Part shown: piece after piece, positions 27,122 to 36,149 of the stretch
Position numbering within the stretch: position 1 is the first letter of the stretch
Layout: every line of letters begins with the position of its first letter
Assembly: GCA_964591175.1 (NCBI GenBank)
Contig: CAZQAF010000001.1
Coordinates: 46,735-110,734 of the forward strand
Reading direction: 5' to 3'
From: UBA11574 sp964591175
Lineage (GTDB): Bacteria; Desulfobacterota; Desulfobacteria; Desulfobacterales; UBA11574
Length of the DNA stretch: 64,000 nt
The notes under the pieces: generated by a model
What the model saw: only the letters and a program-made list of their open reading frames with translations
Told to the model about the DNA's origin: nothing
Databases searched by the model: none
Position numbers and translations under genes: made by a program

Positions 27122-28919
27122 GACTGAATATCACTTTCTTCCATAACGGGGAGGGGGTTGCATACTCCGGGAACACGATTTCCATATCGGCAAAGCAATA
27201 CGGAAACCCTTTTTTGGTCTTTTCTGCCGGCAGGTGCCAGTAAAAACCGTCCGCGATCAGGAACACTCCCACCAGTATCAGGGCTGCATTGTGAAGCGTC
27301 CACAGGAGATTGGCGGAGCCGAAGTAGACCTGAAGCCCCAAGCCTATGGAAAAAAAACTGGCCCCTGTTCTTATAAAAGACATACCGGTTCTTGACCGGG
27401 CCATGACGGTGCGAAGCCTCGACTTGACGTTGCGACGGTCGGCAATCAGCGTCCTTTCCAGAGCGAGCCCCGTCGTTCCCCAAATCCCCGGGGCATGCGA
27501 GCCCTTGATGGTAAGGGTATGGGGAAGGTCGTCCAGATGAAGCCGCTTGTGAAACGGGCGGAACATGAAATCCCAGATGGACACTTTTCTCTGGATGTTT
27601 TTGATCGCCTCGGCGCTCACCTTGGATGTTTTTCGGCCCGGAATATACCAGTAAAAACCTTCCAATGTGATGGCAATGCCAATAAGAATGAGAACCAGAT
27701 CAAAGATTCTCCATGCGCTGGCAGGGAACTGCCTCAGCAGCGCAATCCCAAGGCCTGAAAATGCGATTCCCGTTCGCGTAAACGCCAGACCGGTGCGGGC
27801 ACGCGCCATAATCGTACGATAATTGGCAAGGATGGTTCGTTCTTCGGCCAGATCGGTCCTGTCGATGGCCAAAAATCGCCGTTTCGTGACCGGTGTGAGA
27901 CAGTTCCAACGCCTGCGAAGCGCCTCCGCACTTTCTATGGGCTGGGTTCGTTTAAAAGTGGGCTTGCCATCCTGATAATCGAATTCAAGAACGGTTGTCC
28001 CGAACGTGGGCTCTGTCGGAATATAATCGACCCGGGTCTTTTTCACTTTTCTGGCCGGCAGATACCAAACGAGCCCGTCGACGAACATCACGATGCCAAC
28101 CACCAGCATCAACGCTTCCAGTACATTCAGAATCCCCACGCCAAAAACCCTGAACAGCACCAGGGCAATGGACACGAAGGCCAGTCCGGTGCGGATAAAC
28201 GCCAAACCGGTTCTGCCCTTGGCAAGAGACGTTCTATACTGGGCCAGCATCGTTCGCTGATCCGCCAGCCATGTTCGAAGCCTGGCAAGGGGTGTTCTTC
28301 CGGCCGACGGCGGAAAATTGTGGTTCACGTCCCGGCTGGTTTCAATCATGAAACGGATGTCGGATGGCAGCGAAACCAGGAATCGAATCTCTGAAACATT
28401 CAGCATTTTTCTTGCTGCTTCGGCAACTACAGGATCCCGGGGATCGGAAGCGGCAACGCAGGCTTTTTTCCCCCTTACCGAGATGGGGTACCAGCGCTTC
28501 TCCATGAGTTGATCCAGATCCAGCAACCGGATGACATCCGGTTCAACCTGGATCATCTCATCGTATTCCAAAGGGGCGACACCGTAATGATCCGAAAGAA
28601 GATTCAACACCTCATGCCTGGACACTTGCCGGTTTAAGATCAATGTCTCCAGATATTCGACAGCGCCGGTTTGCTCTTTCAGTATCCTCTCCAGCGCTTC
28701 TTTGGCGATCCGTCCTCCAGCCGCTATTTCGGGAACATTTGGGCTTTGGGCATCTTTAGCTTGGGAACCTTGGGCCCCGTTCATTTTAACATTCATCGTC
28801 TCATTACTCATCATTTCCTCGTGCCGAAAAACAAGATCTGCGAAGCCGTTTATCCGGCCGGCCTTAATGTGCGCCATGATGGATTTATTTTCAAGCTCTG
28901 ATTTTGTTCGGGCTCTCAC
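27108..28919 (-). CDS. MshEN-like domain protein with three DUF202-type membrane modules
   Basis: The frame opens with GTG at 28919 (GAGGG six bases before), but two ATGs at 28814 and 28811 also follow GAGGAA, so the true start may be 28811. Residues about 70-195 form an MshEN-like domain (LLSDHYGVAPLEYDE, ACVAASDPRDP). Three DUF202 modules follow at roughly 213-290, 353-430 and 486-566. Each repeats the R-T-x-L-A-x-x-R-T pattern, then ARTGLAFTRTG or a close variant and a pair of membrane helices ending in WY-x-PAR or similar. Six membrane helices are expected. It is the upstream partner of the 406-residue paralogue. Function is unknown. Confidence 0.75.
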   Translation of the reverse strand: MRARTKSELENKSIMAHIKAGRINGFADLVFRHEEMMSNETMNVKMNGAQGSQAKDAQSPNVPEIAAGGRIAKEALERILKEQTGAVEYLETLILNRQVSRHEVLNLLSDHYGVAPLEYDEMIQVEPDVIRLLDLDQLMEKRWYPISVRGKKACVAASDPRDPVVAEAARKMLNVSEIRFLVSLPSDIRFMIETSRDVNHNFPPSAGRTPLARLRTWLADQRTMLAQYRTSLAKGRTGLAFIRTGLAFVSIALVLFRVFGVGILNVLEALMLVVGIVMFVDGLVWYLPARKVKKTRVDYIPTEPTFGTTVLEFDYQDGKPTFKRTQPIESAEALRRRWNCLTPVTKRRFLAIDRTDLAEERTILANYRTIMARARTGLAFTRTGIAFSGLGIALLRQFPASAWRIFDLVLILIGIAITLEGFYWYIPGRKTSKVSAEAIKNIQRKVSIWDFMFRPFHKRLHLDDLPHTLTIKGSHAPGIWGTTGLALERTLIADRRNVKSRLRTVMARSRTGMSFIRTGASFFSIGLGLQVYFGSANLLWTLHNAALILVGVFLIADGFYWHLPAEKTKKGFPYCFADMEIVFPEYATPSPLWKKVIFSHEDL

Positions 28920-29056
28920 GGCACACCCTCGGGATGCTCATGCGACGCCACTATGTCATTCCTGGCCGGCACGTTTACCGGCAGAAAAATGAGTTGTATA
29001 TCACATTTCCACGAAAGCTGCAATTGCATCGGTTAATCTTCGCAGATCCAAAGGAA

Positions 29057-29200
29057 GTGTTCAGTGCTCAAAAGAAGTGTTCGGTGTTCAGTGTTCAGTG
29101 TTCAGGGATACAGAATTCAGGCAGGATAAATTTTTCGTTAAAAATCTGCTCTTCGTATCGCGTGTAATTGCCCTTTCTGAACTCTGAACCCCTGAACACT
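29057..29200. repeat. Heptanucleotide repeat element (TGTTCAG type)
   Basis: Iterated TGTTCAG/TGTTCGG units at the left (29057-29112) face CTGAACT/CTGAACA units at the right (29177-29200). The core between them contains GTTAAAAATCTGCTC and TCGTATCGCGTG, nearly the same as in the element at 62.1 kb. It occupies part of the 461-bp gap between divergent DUF202 and kinase genes, where no gene is visible. Confidence 0.7.
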
Positions 29201-29223
29201 ACAAGAACAAATCAATATTTTAA

Positions 29224-29256
29224 TTGACAAATTTGTTTGAGATGACCAGAATACTT
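29224..29256 (+). promoter_or_regulatory. Possible promoter of the kinase-regulator pair
   Basis: TTGACA at 29224-29229 has an AATACT -10 candidate about 20 nt downstream, longer than ideal. It resembles the TTGACAA start of the shared modules, but the GGCATGC spacer and leader motifs are not evident. Confidence 0.25.
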
Positions 29257-29380
29257 ACGTGTTGTTATGCTTATTTATTTTCGAACCGTCGCGGAATTTG
29301 GCTGTGAATTTTTAACGGAAATACAACATGTTGAAATGCTATGCGCCGATGTCATGGCTGTGTTCTGAGTTGAATATTTC

Positions 29381-30814
29381 ATGAAACTGGTCCATAAAAT
29401 CATCCTGGGCAATGTCCTGGGTATTGTTACCATTGTCTTGATATCGTTTTTTTCGTATCATGAGGTTAAGCTTATTCAGGCCAAATTGCGTTTTGTCGAG
29501 ATAGCAGACAATCTCAATGCATCTTTTCTGGAGATGAGACTGTCGGAAAAGAACTATTTTTTGTACAAGGATCCGCTGGCGCTCCAGTCAATTAAGACGG
29601 AATTGCATGAGAGCGAACAAATGATCCGCAGCATGCGAGAAAACATCATCACGGCTGTAGGGATCGAAAATTTTAAAAAGCTCAATTCCAACCTCAAAGA
29701 ATACGGAGAAGAGGTTGAAAAAATAGACATAAGCGGGAAAAATGTCAAAGTTTTGGAAGCCGGTATACGAGAGTCGGGCAGAGCTTTAAGGATGTTTTCC
29801 GAGAGCATCATAAAGCTTGAAAGAAACAAGGTTAATCAAATTATTTCCGCTTCAAGTAAGGGGCTGCTTTATTTTTTCTGCCTGGTCCTGTTTGGGGCGA
29901 CAACCAGCACATATTTATTTTTTTCAAAAATATTCAAGTCCCTCCGCCAAATTGAAAAAACGGCCAATTCCATATCCGAAGGAAACTTCCTTGAAACCGA
30001 ATGCAAAATATCCAATGATGAACTGGGTTCCGCCATGCAGGCCATCAACTCAATGTGCGTCGAACTTAAGACCCGGCATGAACAACTTATCCAGTCCAAA
30101 AAATTGGCGTCTATCGGGGTTCTCACGGCCGGCGTGGCCCATGAACTGGGCAACCCGCTCAACAATATCTCCATGGTTGCCCAAACCTATATTGAGCTGT
30201 ATGATCACCTGAACAAATCGGAAAGATTGGATTATATGAACACGGTATTGGAAGAATGTTCGAGAATAAAGAATATTGTTCAGAACCTTTTGGATTTTTC
30301 GAGACCCAAGAAAACGGATTTCAAGGTTTCGGATATCAACACCGTTATAAAAAATTCCCTCAGACTGGTCCAAAATATGCTTCATGTTTCCGGAGTTGAA
30401 ACCAGGCTAAACTTGCAAAAAGAACTCCCCATGGTTTATATTGATGAGAATAAAATCCAGGGGGTACTGGTGAACCTTTATACCAATGCCATTCAGGCCA
30501 TGCCACCCGGAGGTACGCTGTCCATCAGGTCTTTTTTTGAAAATGATTCAGGTCACATCATGATAGAAATCGAGGACACCGGTACAGGTATTTCGCCGGA
30601 GTTTATCTCAAATATTTTTGATCCGTTTTTCAGTACCAAAGGTACCCAGGGAACCGGTCTGGGATTGTCTATCAGCTATGGCATTATTAAAAATCATCGA
30701 GGAGAGATTAGGGTAAAAAGTGACGTGGACACCGGGACAATCTTTACCATAGAATTACCTGTCTTTACAGCAAAGGAGGATATGGATGAGTGGTCACAGC
30801 ATTATGGTAATTGA
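29381..30814 (+). CDS. Membrane sensor histidine kinase
   Basis: The 477-residue protein has two membrane helices (IILGNVLGIVTIVLISFF and LLYFFCLVLFGATTSTYLFF) enclosing a helical periplasmic sensor of about 140 residues, a HAMP-like linker, then the phosphoacceptor H-box VAHELGNPLNNISMVAQ. The ATP-binding domain has an N-box (NLYTNAIQAMPPGG), G1 (EDTGTGIS), F (FDPFFSTK) and G2 (GTGLGLSISYGI) boxes. The sensor segment (SEKNYFLYKD) looks like a four-helix bundle, so the signal is not predictable. It overlaps the response regulator gene by 29 nt. No strong ribosome-binding site is visible; AUG follows AATATTTC. Confidence 0.88.
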   Translation: MKLVHKIILGNVLGIVTIVLISFFSYHEVKLIQAKLRFVEIADNLNASFLEMRLSEKNYFLYKDPLALQSIKTELHESEQMIRSMRENIITAVGIENFKKLNSNLKEYGEEVEKIDISGKNVKVLEAGIRESGRALRMFSESIIKLERNKVNQIISASSKGLLYFFCLVLFGATTSTYLFFSKIFKSLRQIEKTANSISEGNFLETECKISNDELGSAMQAINSMCVELKTRHEQLIQSKKLASIGVLTAGVAHELGNPLNNISMVAQTYIELYDHLNKSERLDYMNTVLEECSRIKNIVQNLLDFSRPKKTDFKVSDINTVIKNSLRLVQNMLHVSGVETRLNLQKELPMVYIDENKIQGVLVNLYTNAIQAMPPGGTLSIRSFFENDSGHIMIEIEDTGTGISPEFISNIFDPFFSTKGTQGTGLGLSISYGIIKNHRGEIRVKSDVDTGTIFTIELPVFTAKEDMDEWSQHYGN

Positions 30815-31151
30815 TGACGAAAACATTGTCGGGAAGATGATAAAAGCGACTTTTCAAAAGGACGGTTACGATGTAGAGACCTTTTTGCATGCAAAACCGG
30901 CATTTGAAAGACTAAAGGAAAAAGAATTCGACGTGGTGATTACCGATTTGAAGATGAAAGATATTGACGGTATGGTGGTTCTTAATACCATCAAACAAGA
31001 ATTTCCGAATACCAAAGTGATCATGATTACCGCCTTTGCCAGCATGGATGCTTCTATTGAGGCGTTCCGAAAAAGTGCAGATGATTTTTTCCCCAAACCG
31101 ATAAAAATTACAGAACTCAAAGACTGCATTAAGCGACTATTAAACGGATAA
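30786..31151 (+). CDS. Single-domain response regulator (CheY-like)
   Basis: This 121-residue receiver domain has acidic residues in VIDDEN, the phospho-acceptor Asp in VVITDLKMKDIDG, Thr/Ala in MITAFAS and Lys in FPKPIK. There is no output domain. AAAGGAGG lies upstream, within the kinase gene. It is probably phosphorylated by the kinase encoded immediately before it and acts by protein contact or in a phosphorelay. Confidence 0.9.
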   Translation: MSGHSIMVIDDENIVGKMIKATFQKDGYDVETFLHAKPAFERLKEKEFDVVITDLKMKDIDGMVVLNTIKQEFPNTKVIMITAFASMDASIEAFRKSADDFFPKPIKITELKDCIKRLLNG

Positions 31152-31320
31152 AGCTCAGGGCAGATTGACCATACACAGCCGTTTCGATCCTTAACCGTAA
31201 GGTGTTCGACTGGTCCTGAAAAAGCCTATTTCAACGTGAATTCAGACCCGTCAATAGTGACGCAGCGGTTCAGGAAAGCGAGATATCTTTTCCTTTAGAT
31301 GCCCGATCATATGATGATGT

Positions 31321-31517
31321 GAGACTTTTGCAAAACGCCCCTTTTTGCCCAATCCGCCGGAGGCGGACAAGTTTCTGCGCCTGCCCCGTGAAATGCAAAG
31401 CCTATTTCTTTGGGGTCACACTCAAATTTTAATCCTCAAAATACTCAATGTATTACTGCGGTTAAAATTTTCGCGTTCCTTGAACTTGAACAAAAATGAG
31501 CGTTTTTCAAAGGTCTC
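31321..31517 (+). mobile_element. MITE copy 1 (197 bp, with an extra internal insert)
   Basis: The left end GAGACTTTTGCAAAACGC and right end GCGTTTTTCAAAGGTCTC are inverted repeats. GATGT flanks both sides directly, a 5-bp target duplication. The inner sequence matches the copies at 37.2 and 63.4 kb except for about 55 extra bases beginning CCGCCGGAGGCGG after GCCCAAT. It encodes no transposase. It lies in the 593-bp gap upstream of the aldo/keto reductase gene, where no gene is seen. Confidence 0.85.
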
Positions 31518-31744
31518 GATGTTCGACTGCAATGGATCCTTCCCGCCGAAATCGCCGGCGCAACCTCAAGATGGGATTCATTGGGCACACGTGTAATCAC
31601 TCGGGTACTTCACCGTGGCTCCCCTTTGGCAACTCGCCCGGATATTTCATAAAATATCGAAAGAATTTTGTTATGTCTTTCGTGTGGTAGACAAAAGTAT
31701 TGTTTGGCGGCATTGCCGCTACCCCTTAAAAAAGGAGGCAGATC

Positions 31745-32731
31745 ATGAATTTCAGAAAATTGGGAAAGCAAGGCCCCACGGTCTCGGCCATAGGATTGGG
31801 ATGTATGGGGATGTCGGAATTTTACGGTTCGACCGATGAAGACCAGTCGATACGCACCATTCAGCAGGCGCTGGATTGGGGAATCAATTTTCTCGATACG
31901 GCAGATATGTACGGTATCGGCCACAATGAAGCGCTGGTGGGCCGCGCCATTAAAGATCGCCGCGACAAAGTGGTGATCGCAACCAAATTCGGTAATGTGC
32001 GCGGGCAGGACGGCAGCTTCATGGGGGTCAACGGGAAACCTTCTTATGTCAAAGCAGCATGCGATGCGAGTTTAAAGCGCCTGAAAGTGGATGTCATTGA
32101 CCTGTACTATCAGCACCGCGTTGATCCTGATACGCCCATCGAAGAAACCGTCGGCGCCATGGCGGATCTGGTCAAGGACGGCAAAGTGCGTTTTCTCGGT
32201 TTATCGGAGGCGGCCCCGCAAACGATCCGGCGCGCCTGTTCCGTGTATCCGATCAGCGCCCTGCAAACCGAATATTCGCTCTGGACCCGTGATGTCGAGG
32301 AAGAGATTTTGGCCACCTGCCGTGAGTTCGGGATCGGATTTGTGCCTTACAGCCCGCTGGGACGCGGTTTTTTGACCGGTCGCATCAAATCGATGGAAGA
32401 CCTGGAAGAAGGCGATTGGCGGCGCAATTCTCCCCGTTTTCAGGGAGACAATCTAAAGCACAATTTGTCGATCATCCGGCGGCTTGAAGAGATCGCTTCC
32501 GCCAAAGCGTGCTCTCTGGCACAGCTTGCCCTTTCCTGGCTGCTGGCCCAGGGACAGGACATCGTGCCGATTACCGGCACCAAGCGCCGCAAGTACCTGG
32601 AAGATAACCTCAAAGCCTTGCAGGTGCAGCTCAGCAAAGACGATCTTGCGCAAATCGATCAGGCGGCACCGCAGGGCGCCGCTAGAGGGCTGCGCTACCC
32701 CGAGGCTTCGATGGCGGCGGTCAACCGGTAG
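31745..32731 (+). CDS. Aldo/keto reductase
   Basis: The 328-residue protein follows AAAAAAGGAGG. It has the AKR barrel signature: GLGCMGMSEFYG, the catalytic Asp and Tyr in FLDTADMYGIGHNE, the Lys in KVVIATKFGN, the His in DLYYQHRVDPDTPIE, and the NADP-binding C-terminal segment VPITGTKRRKYLEDN. This matches the AKR13/YakC-like group, which reduces various aldehydes and ketones with NADPH. It is a single gene, with a MITE upstream and a repeat hairpin downstream. The physiological substrate is unknown. Confidence 0.9.
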   Translation: MNFRKLGKQGPTVSAIGLGCMGMSEFYGSTDEDQSIRTIQQALDWGINFLDTADMYGIGHNEALVGRAIKDRRDKVVIATKFGNVRGQDGSFMGVNGKPSYVKAACDASLKRLKVDVIDLYYQHRVDPDTPIEETVGAMADLVKDGKVRFLGLSEAAPQTIRRACSVYPISALQTEYSLWTRDVEEEILATCREFGIGFVPYSPLGRGFLTGRIKSMEDLEEGDWRRNSPRFQGDNLKHNLSIIRRLEEIASAKACSLAQLALSWLLAQGQDIVPITGTKRRKYLEDNLKALQVQLSKDDLAQIDQAAPQGAARGLRYPEASMAAVNR

Positions 32732-32791
32732 CGCTTTACACACCAATACCTTAAATAAAGAAGTCCAGCAATTTCAAAGGGTAATAGCATT

Positions 32792-32835
32792 GAGTGTTCA
32801 GTGTTCAGAGGCTGAACTCCGAACACTGAACACTC
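32792..32835. repeat. TGTTCAG inverted repeat hairpin
   Basis: GAGTGTTCAGTGTTC on the left pairs perfectly with GAACACTGAACACTC on the right around a short AGAGGCTGAACTCC loop. It belongs to the heptanucleotide repeat family at gene borders and may also end transcription of the aldo/keto reductase gene, although no T-run follows. Confidence 0.65.
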
Positions 32836-32942
32836 ACCACGGGGGTGTCGATACCGTGAACAGAATTTGTCGAAGCTAAAAAATCAAATAATTTTAGATA
32901 ACGATTTAAGGAAATTGCCACGCGTTCTTAAAAGATATCTTA

Positions 32943-33110
32943 TTGACAATACAATGGGTATGCATTACCTGTTTGATATTGTCGGCGTCTGCTTGATGTT
33001 TGGACTTACCACATATTGTGATGCTGCATGCGATGGTGCAGAATTTTAAATGTTTCATGATCCCAAACTCAAAAATAAGGAATTCTCATCACTTTACTTC
33101 CGGAGCAAAC
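32943..33110 (+). promoter_or_regulatory. Shared promoter-leader module, copy E (upstream of pstS)
   Basis: TTGACAATA begins at 32943, with a 17-nt spacer containing GGGTATGC and TACCTG as a poor -10. The leader has TTGTGATGCTGCATGCGATG, TTTCATGATCCC, ACTCAAAAATAAGGAATT and CTCATCACTTTACTTCC; these are the clearest statements of the leader motifs. It lies in the 558-bp gap before pstS. I did not recognise a Pho box. Confidence 0.6.
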
Positions 33111-33289
33111 AATTTTTTAATATCCGCCTAATATTTGCCTAACATTACATTCCTATGGTTGAGTACTTGCAACGGGAAATCAGAGACCCTGCAAATAACA
33201 AACATAGGAGGTGGTGCTCTAACAAAGATGTGATCACGCGTAACGTTTTGTAGTATTTTGCAAATATTTTATAAATTAGGAGGTAAGGT

Positions 33290-34300
33290 ATGAAAACAGT
33301 TTTTAAAATAGGTCTGGTGCTTGCATTTGTCCTGGCCGGCGTTTCGGCCCAGGCCGCAGAGACGATCAACGGGGCAGGTGCGTCTTTCCCATATCCCGTA
33401 TACTCGGCCTGGGCGTATAATTATCATAAGGCCACCGGCATTCAGCTCAATTACCAATCCATCGGTTCCGGCGGGGGAATCCGGCAGATCACAAACAGAA
33501 CCGTCGAATTCGGCGCCTCGGATGCGCCACAGACGCCGGAATTCCTGAAGAAAAACAATCTGCTCCAGTTCCCTGCGGTAATGGGCGGCGTGGTGCTCGT
33601 CGTGAACATCAAAGGTGTCAAAGCGGGCCAGATGCATCTTGATGCCGATGCGGTCTGTAAAATTTATCTCGGTGAAATCACGTATTGGGATGACGCCAAA
33701 ATCAAATCCATGAATCCCAAATTGACGCTGCCCCATAAGATGATTACCGTTGTTCACCGATCCGACGGATCCGGCACAACGGCGATTTTTACCACCTATC
33801 TCAGCCAGGCGTGTTCTGCATGGAATGATAAGGTCGGTCACGGAACATCGGTAAAATGGCCGCTGGGCATCGGCGGAAAGGGCAACGAAGGCGTGGCGAA
33901 CTATGTTCGAAGATCCGGCAATTCCATCGGTTATGTGGAATTTGCTTATGCCAAGCAAAACAAACTGGCCTATACCCTTCTCAAGAACCCGGCGGGTCGT
34001 TTTGTGGCCCCGAATTTTAAAACTTTCGAGGATGCGGCCGCCACGGGCGATTTCGAGCCGGGAAAAGATTTCTATCTCTGGCTTGTAAATGCCAAGGGCG
34101 AAAATGCCTGGCCCATCGCCGGCGCAACGTTCATACTCCTTGCAAAGGAGAAAAAGGAAGCCGACATGAAGACCGTCAAATTCTACGATTGGGCATTCAA
34201 ACACGGTGATAAAAAAGCCAAGGAACTCGTATACATCCCCTTGCCGGAATCACTGAAGAACAAGATCAGGGCTTACTGGAAGGCCCACGGGATTTACTAA
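33290..34300 (+). CDS. pstS: Phosphate ABC transporter, substrate-binding protein
   Basis: The protein (336 residues) starts after TTAGGAGG. A signal peptide ends near SAQAAE. It has the PstS phosphate-loop motifs GAGASFPYPVYSAWA, YQSIGSGGGIRQI, FGASDAP and the VHRSDGSGTTAIFT segment, which contacts phosphate. It captures phosphate in the periplasm and delivers it to PstCA. It leads pstSCAB; no phoU or phoBR follows in this window. Confidence 0.95.
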   Translation: MKTVFKIGLVLAFVLAGVSAQAAETINGAGASFPYPVYSAWAYNYHKATGIQLNYQSIGSGGGIRQITNRTVEFGASDAPQTPEFLKKNNLLQFPAVMGGVVLVVNIKGVKAGQMHLDADAVCKIYLGEITYWDDAKIKSMNPKLTLPHKMITVVHRSDGSGTTAIFTTYLSQACSAWNDKVGHGTSVKWPLGIGGKGNEGVANYVRRSGNSIGYVEFAYAKQNKLAYTLLKNPAGRFVAPNFKTFEDAAATGDFEPGKDFYLWLVNAKGENAWPIAGATFILLAKEKKEADMKTVKFYDWAFKHGDKKAKELVYIPLPESLKNKIRAYWKAHGIY

Positions 34301-34314
34301 ACCGGATCTTTAGC

Positions 34315-35310
34315 GTGCGCGAATGGGCCGGGGGATCGCGAACCTGGCCCATTGACATCTTAACAAACATGGCACCGTCAACCAAAAAAAATCCAATCGA
34401 TCTGCTATTTGCCGTCTTGACGGCGGTTTCATCTTTTTCCATCATCCTGCTTATCGCCGGCATTCTTATCGTCCTCGTTTTTGAATCATCCCTTGCGATT
34501 CATAAATTCGGCGTCTTTAATTTTATTTTCACCATCGATTGGGATCCGGTACGTAAAATCTTCGGCGCCGCATCCGCACTTTACGGAACCATGGTAACGA
34601 CGGTGCTTTCAATGCTCATGGCGATCCCTGTTGCCGTCGGTATCGCCGTTTTCATAACGGAAATCGCCCCCAGTTTTCTTAAAGGGCCTATCGGGGTTAC
34701 CATAGAGCTTCTGGCCGCCATACCGAGTATTATATACGGCATGTGGGGTCTTTTTACCCTGGCCCCCATCATGTCCAACACCATCGAGCCGGCGCTCCAG
34801 GCGACGTTGGGCAAGCTCCCGGTTTTTTCGATTCTGTTTAAGGGAACCCCGATGGGTATTGACCTTCTGACGGCCAGCGTGATACTAAGCATCATGATCG
34901 TACCGTTTACGGCCAGCATCTCGCGCGATGCCTTTAATCTCACCCCCGAAGTGGTCAAAGAATCCGCATATGCCCTCGGCGCAACCAAATGGGAGGTCGT
35001 CAAGAATGTCGTCATCCCGTATTCCAAACTCGGGGTCTTCGGTGGTGTCGTCCTCTCCATGGGAAGGGCCATCGGAGAAACCATGGCCGTTGCGTTCGTC
35101 CTGGGCAACAACCACCAGATTACGTCGTCCCTTCTAAACGCGGCAGCGACCATCACCGTGTCTTTGGCGAACGAATTCACGGAGGCGGACTCGGACATCT
35201 ATCTTTCGTCGCTCTTTTATCTGGCCCTCGTTCTCTTTGTTTTAAGTTTCATTACGCTGTTTATCGCCAAACTCTTCCTTATCAGGGCGGAAAGGAAATA
35301 TTCAAGATGA
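34315..35310 (+). CDS. pstC: Phosphate ABC transporter, permease PstC
   Basis: A membrane protein of up to 331 residues with six hydrophobic segments and the permease loop EVVKESAYALGATKWEVVKNVVIPYS, which contacts the ATPase. GIAVFITEIAP and AIPSIIYGMWGLF are typical of PstC. The open frame begins at GTG 34315; an ATG at 34369 (MAPSTKK) is an alternative, and neither has a strong ribosome-binding site. The stop overlaps pstA (ATGA). Confidence 0.92.
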   Translation: MREWAGGSRTWPIDILTNMAPSTKKNPIDLLFAVLTAVSSFSIILLIAGILIVLVFESSLAIHKFGVFNFIFTIDWDPVRKIFGAASALYGTMVTTVLSMLMAIPVAVGIAVFITEIAPSFLKGPIGVTIELLAAIPSIIYGMWGLFTLAPIMSNTIEPALQATLGKLPVFSILFKGTPMGIDLLTASVILSIMIVPFTASISRDAFNLTPEVVKESAYALGATKWEVVKNVVIPYSKLGVFGGVVLSMGRAIGETMAVAFVLGNNHQITSSLLNAAATITVSLANEFTEADSDIYLSSLFYLALVLFVLSFITLFIAKLFLIRAERKYSR

Positions 35311-36149
35311 CCCACGAGACAAAGAGAAAAATCGAAGGGTTCGTTGCGCTGTTTCTGAGCACCCTTGCCGCATTTATGGGTCTTTTCTGGTTGATCTTCA
35401 TACTCGGAGACGTTTTGATTAACGGCATGGGGGCCTTGCACCTGAACTTTTTCTTGAATGACCCGACGCCCGCAGGTGTTTCCGGAGGGGGCTTAAGAAA
35501 CGCATTCGTCGGGCAGCTCATGATTACCGCCTTTGCCACGCTGATCGGCGTGCCCATCGGCGTTCTCGGCGGGACCTTCCTCGCAGAATATGCGCGGGGT
35601 AAAAAGCTTTCACAGATCATCAGCATACTCGCCGATATCATGGTCAGCGTGCCTTCGATCATCGTCGGAACTTTCATTTACGCCTTGATGATAAAACCGT
35701 TCGGGCATTTCAGCGGATGGGCCGGGGCGGCGGCACTGGCCATCATTATGATCCCGGTGGTCCTGAGGACCACGGAAGACATGCTGTCCCTGGTGCCCTG
35801 GACATTAAGGGAGGCGGCCTTTGCATTGGGCGCACCTTACTACAAGGTCATTATACAGGTGGTCTACAGGGGCGCTGCGACAGGCATATTTACCGGGGTG
35901 CTCCTCTCCATTGCCCGGGTCGCCGGCGAGACGGCGCCGCTTCTCTTTACCTCCTTTAATAACAACTTCTTTTCGATGAACATGAATGGTCCCATGCCTT
36001 CTTTGACGGTGAGTATTTTCCAATATGCCATGGGCCCTTACGACGATTGGCATGCCCAGGCGTGGGCCGCATCGCTGGTCATTACACTTTTTATCCTGTT
36101 CATCACCATCGGGGGAAGACTACTTTTAAAATGGAGGTATAAACGGTGA
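35307..36149 (+). CDS. pstA: Phosphate ABC transporter, permease PstA
   Basis: The ATG at 35307 overlaps the pstC stop. The 280-residue product has six membrane segments, GVPIGVLGGTFLAEYA, DIMVSVPSIIVGTFIYA and the permease-ATPase contact loop LREAAFALGAPYYKVIIQVVY. ARVAGETAPLLFTSF is typical of PstA. It forms the channel with PstC. The upstream in-frame extension back to 34989 is an out-of-frame shadow of pstC. Confidence 0.94.
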   Translation: MTHETKRKIEGFVALFLSTLAAFMGLFWLIFILGDVLINGMGALHLNFFLNDPTPAGVSGGGLRNAFVGQLMITAFATLIGVPIGVLGGTFLAEYARGKKLSQIISILADIMVSVPSIIVGTFIYALMIKPFGHFSGWAGAAALAIIMIPVVLRTTEDMLSLVPWTLREAAFALGAPYYKVIIQVVYRGAATGIFTGVLLSIARVAGETAPLLFTSFNNNFFSMNMNGPMPSLTVSIFQYAMGPYDDWHAQAWAASLVITLFILFITIGGRLLLKWRYKR

